NCBI GenBank assembly: GCA_020628755.1
Contig: JAHDEQ010000214.1
Coordinates: 1-6,998 of the forward strand
Reading direction: 5' to 3'
Origin: Saprospiraceae bacterium
Lineage (GTDB): Bacteria > Bacteroidota > Bacteroidia > Chitinophagales > Saprospiraceae
DNA: 6,998 nucleotides
Under the pieces are notes generated by a model, which did not search any database, was not told the DNA's origin, and was given only the letters and a program-made list of their open reading frames with translations. Made by a program: the position numbers and the translations under genes. This document shows positions 6,159-6,998 of the stretch, in pieces; position 1 is the first letter of the stretch; each line of letters begins with the position of its first letter.

Positions 6159-6998
6159 ATGGCTAAACATAAACATACACGTCGAGAATTTTTAGGAAGA
6201 GTCAGCATGGGCTGTGCTTCAATCGGCGTTACATCATTATTGTCGGGAATTACCAATATGGGATTGATGAGTGCGGCGGCGGCTGCAAATCGTCCTTTTA
6301 TCCGAACTGGAAATGATTATAAAGCTCTTGTTTGTATTATGCTGCAAGGAGGCAATGACAGTGCCAATATGCTTGCACCTAGAGGTGCGAGCGAGTACGC
6401 TCAATATGCAGCCTCGCGTGGTACTTTAGCATTAGCTCAAAACGACTTATTGCCCATCAATCCAAGCAATACGCCTGGTTTAGAATTGGGTTTACATCCA
6501 AGTTTGACCAATGTTCAAAACCTATTTGAAAATGGAAATGCTGCTTTTGTAGCCAATGTAGGAGCTTTGGTTCAACCAACTACGGTCAATGATTTTTTAA
6601 ATCAAACCAATGTCCCTTTTGCCTTATTTTCGCATATTGACCAACGGCAACATTGGCAAACGAGCGTACCACAGGATGTCAATTCATTGGGTTGGGGCGG
6701 TCGAATGGCAGACATTTTATACACCAATAATAATAATCAAGATATTTCAATGAATATCTCTTTGAGTGGTGTAAATGTTTTTCAACGAGGAAATTTTGTC
6801 AACGAATATGCAATTAGCGCACAAAACACAGGTAGTGTTTTACTGAATAATGCCAACAGCAACGGTTTTTACCAAACCTTAAAACGCAACTCCCTCGACA
6901 ATTTGCTCGACCAATCTTATAATAATATTTTAGAAACTGCTTACTCCAAGACAGTAAGTAATTCTAATGGTAGTTCCTTTGAATTTAGCTCGGCAATT
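6159..6998 (+). CDS. DUF1501 family protein with Tat signal (3' partial)
   Basis: The frame is open from the ATG at 6159 to the last base, giving 280 residues of a family usually well over 400 residues long. The N-terminus has a twin-arginine export signal: TRREFLG (7-13), a weakly hydrophobic stretch to about residue 37, then an Ala-rich cleavage region (SAAAAAN, 38-44), so the protein should be exported folded. DUF1501 marks follow: ALVCIMLQGGNDSANMLAP (56-74, the GGND motif), GLHPSL (111-116), FVANVGALVQP (130-140) and FSHIDQRQHWQTSVP (157-171). DUF1501 proteins are distantly grouped with the alkaline phosphatase/sulfatase fold, but no reaction is established. A purine-rich tract (aaaaagaaag, 6146-6155) just before the ATG may help ribosome binding. 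With DUF1800 immediately upstream on the same strand, this looks like an operon, with a large hairpin between the two genes. Confidence 0.92.
   Translation, partial: MAKHKHTRREFLGRVSMGCASIGVTSLLSGITNMGLMSAAAAANRPFIRTGNDYKALVCIMLQGGNDSANMLAPRGASEYAQYAASRGTLALAQNDLLPINPSNTPGLELGLHPSLTNVQNLFENGNAAFVANVGALVQPTTVNDFLNQTNVPFALFSHIDQRQHWQTSVPQDVNSLGWGGRMADILYTNNNNQDISMNISLSGVNVFQRGNFVNEYAISAQNTGSVLLNNANSNGFYQTLKRNSLDNLLDQSYNNILETAYSKTVSNSNGSSFEFSSAI

Noticed and set aside
6726..6737. aat triplet run
   Set aside because: Only four repeats, in frame, encoding Asn residues; too short to be a meaningful microsatellite.

Overview
The window suggests a member of the Bacteroidota, probably an environmental lineage such as Saprospiria or Cytophagia. 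The DNA is AT-rich, there is no clear Shine-Dalgarno sequence before the genes, upstream regions are A/T-rich, and an adjacent DUF1800/DUF1501 pair is common in that phylum. The assignment is inferred from style and gene content, not from a marker gene.

All four recognisable genes lie on the + strand. (1) Positions 1-2199 hold the 3' part of a large radical SAM protein with a cobalamin-binding-like N-terminal region; its true start lies upstream of the window. (2) Positions 2333-4066 hold a patatin-like phospholipase/acylhydrolase with two membrane segments inserted between its catalytic Ser and Asp. (3) Positions 4203-6062 hold a secreted DUF1800 protein with a Sec signal peptide. (4) Positions 6159-6998 hold the start of a DUF1501 protein with a twin-arginine signal, cut off by the window end. 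DUF1800 and DUF1501 are a classical neighbouring pair of exported proteins of unknown biochemical role. No functional link between the first two genes and this pair can be shown from the sequence.

Every gap between genes carries an inverted repeat: an 18-bp perfect pair enclosing 70 nt right after the radical SAM stop codon, a 10-bp stem with a TTCG loop after the patatin gene, and a 30-bp pair (29 of 30 matched) made of 12-nt subunits with a 16-nt period between DUF1800 and DUF1501. The coding sequences also contain five perfect stems of 9-12 bp, each closed by exactly three bases and unrelated in sequence. This is far more than base composition predicts and is the least explained structure in the window. 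No RNA genes, CRISPR array, insertion sequence with a transposase, or defence system was found. No stretch longer than 300 bases lacks a gene.
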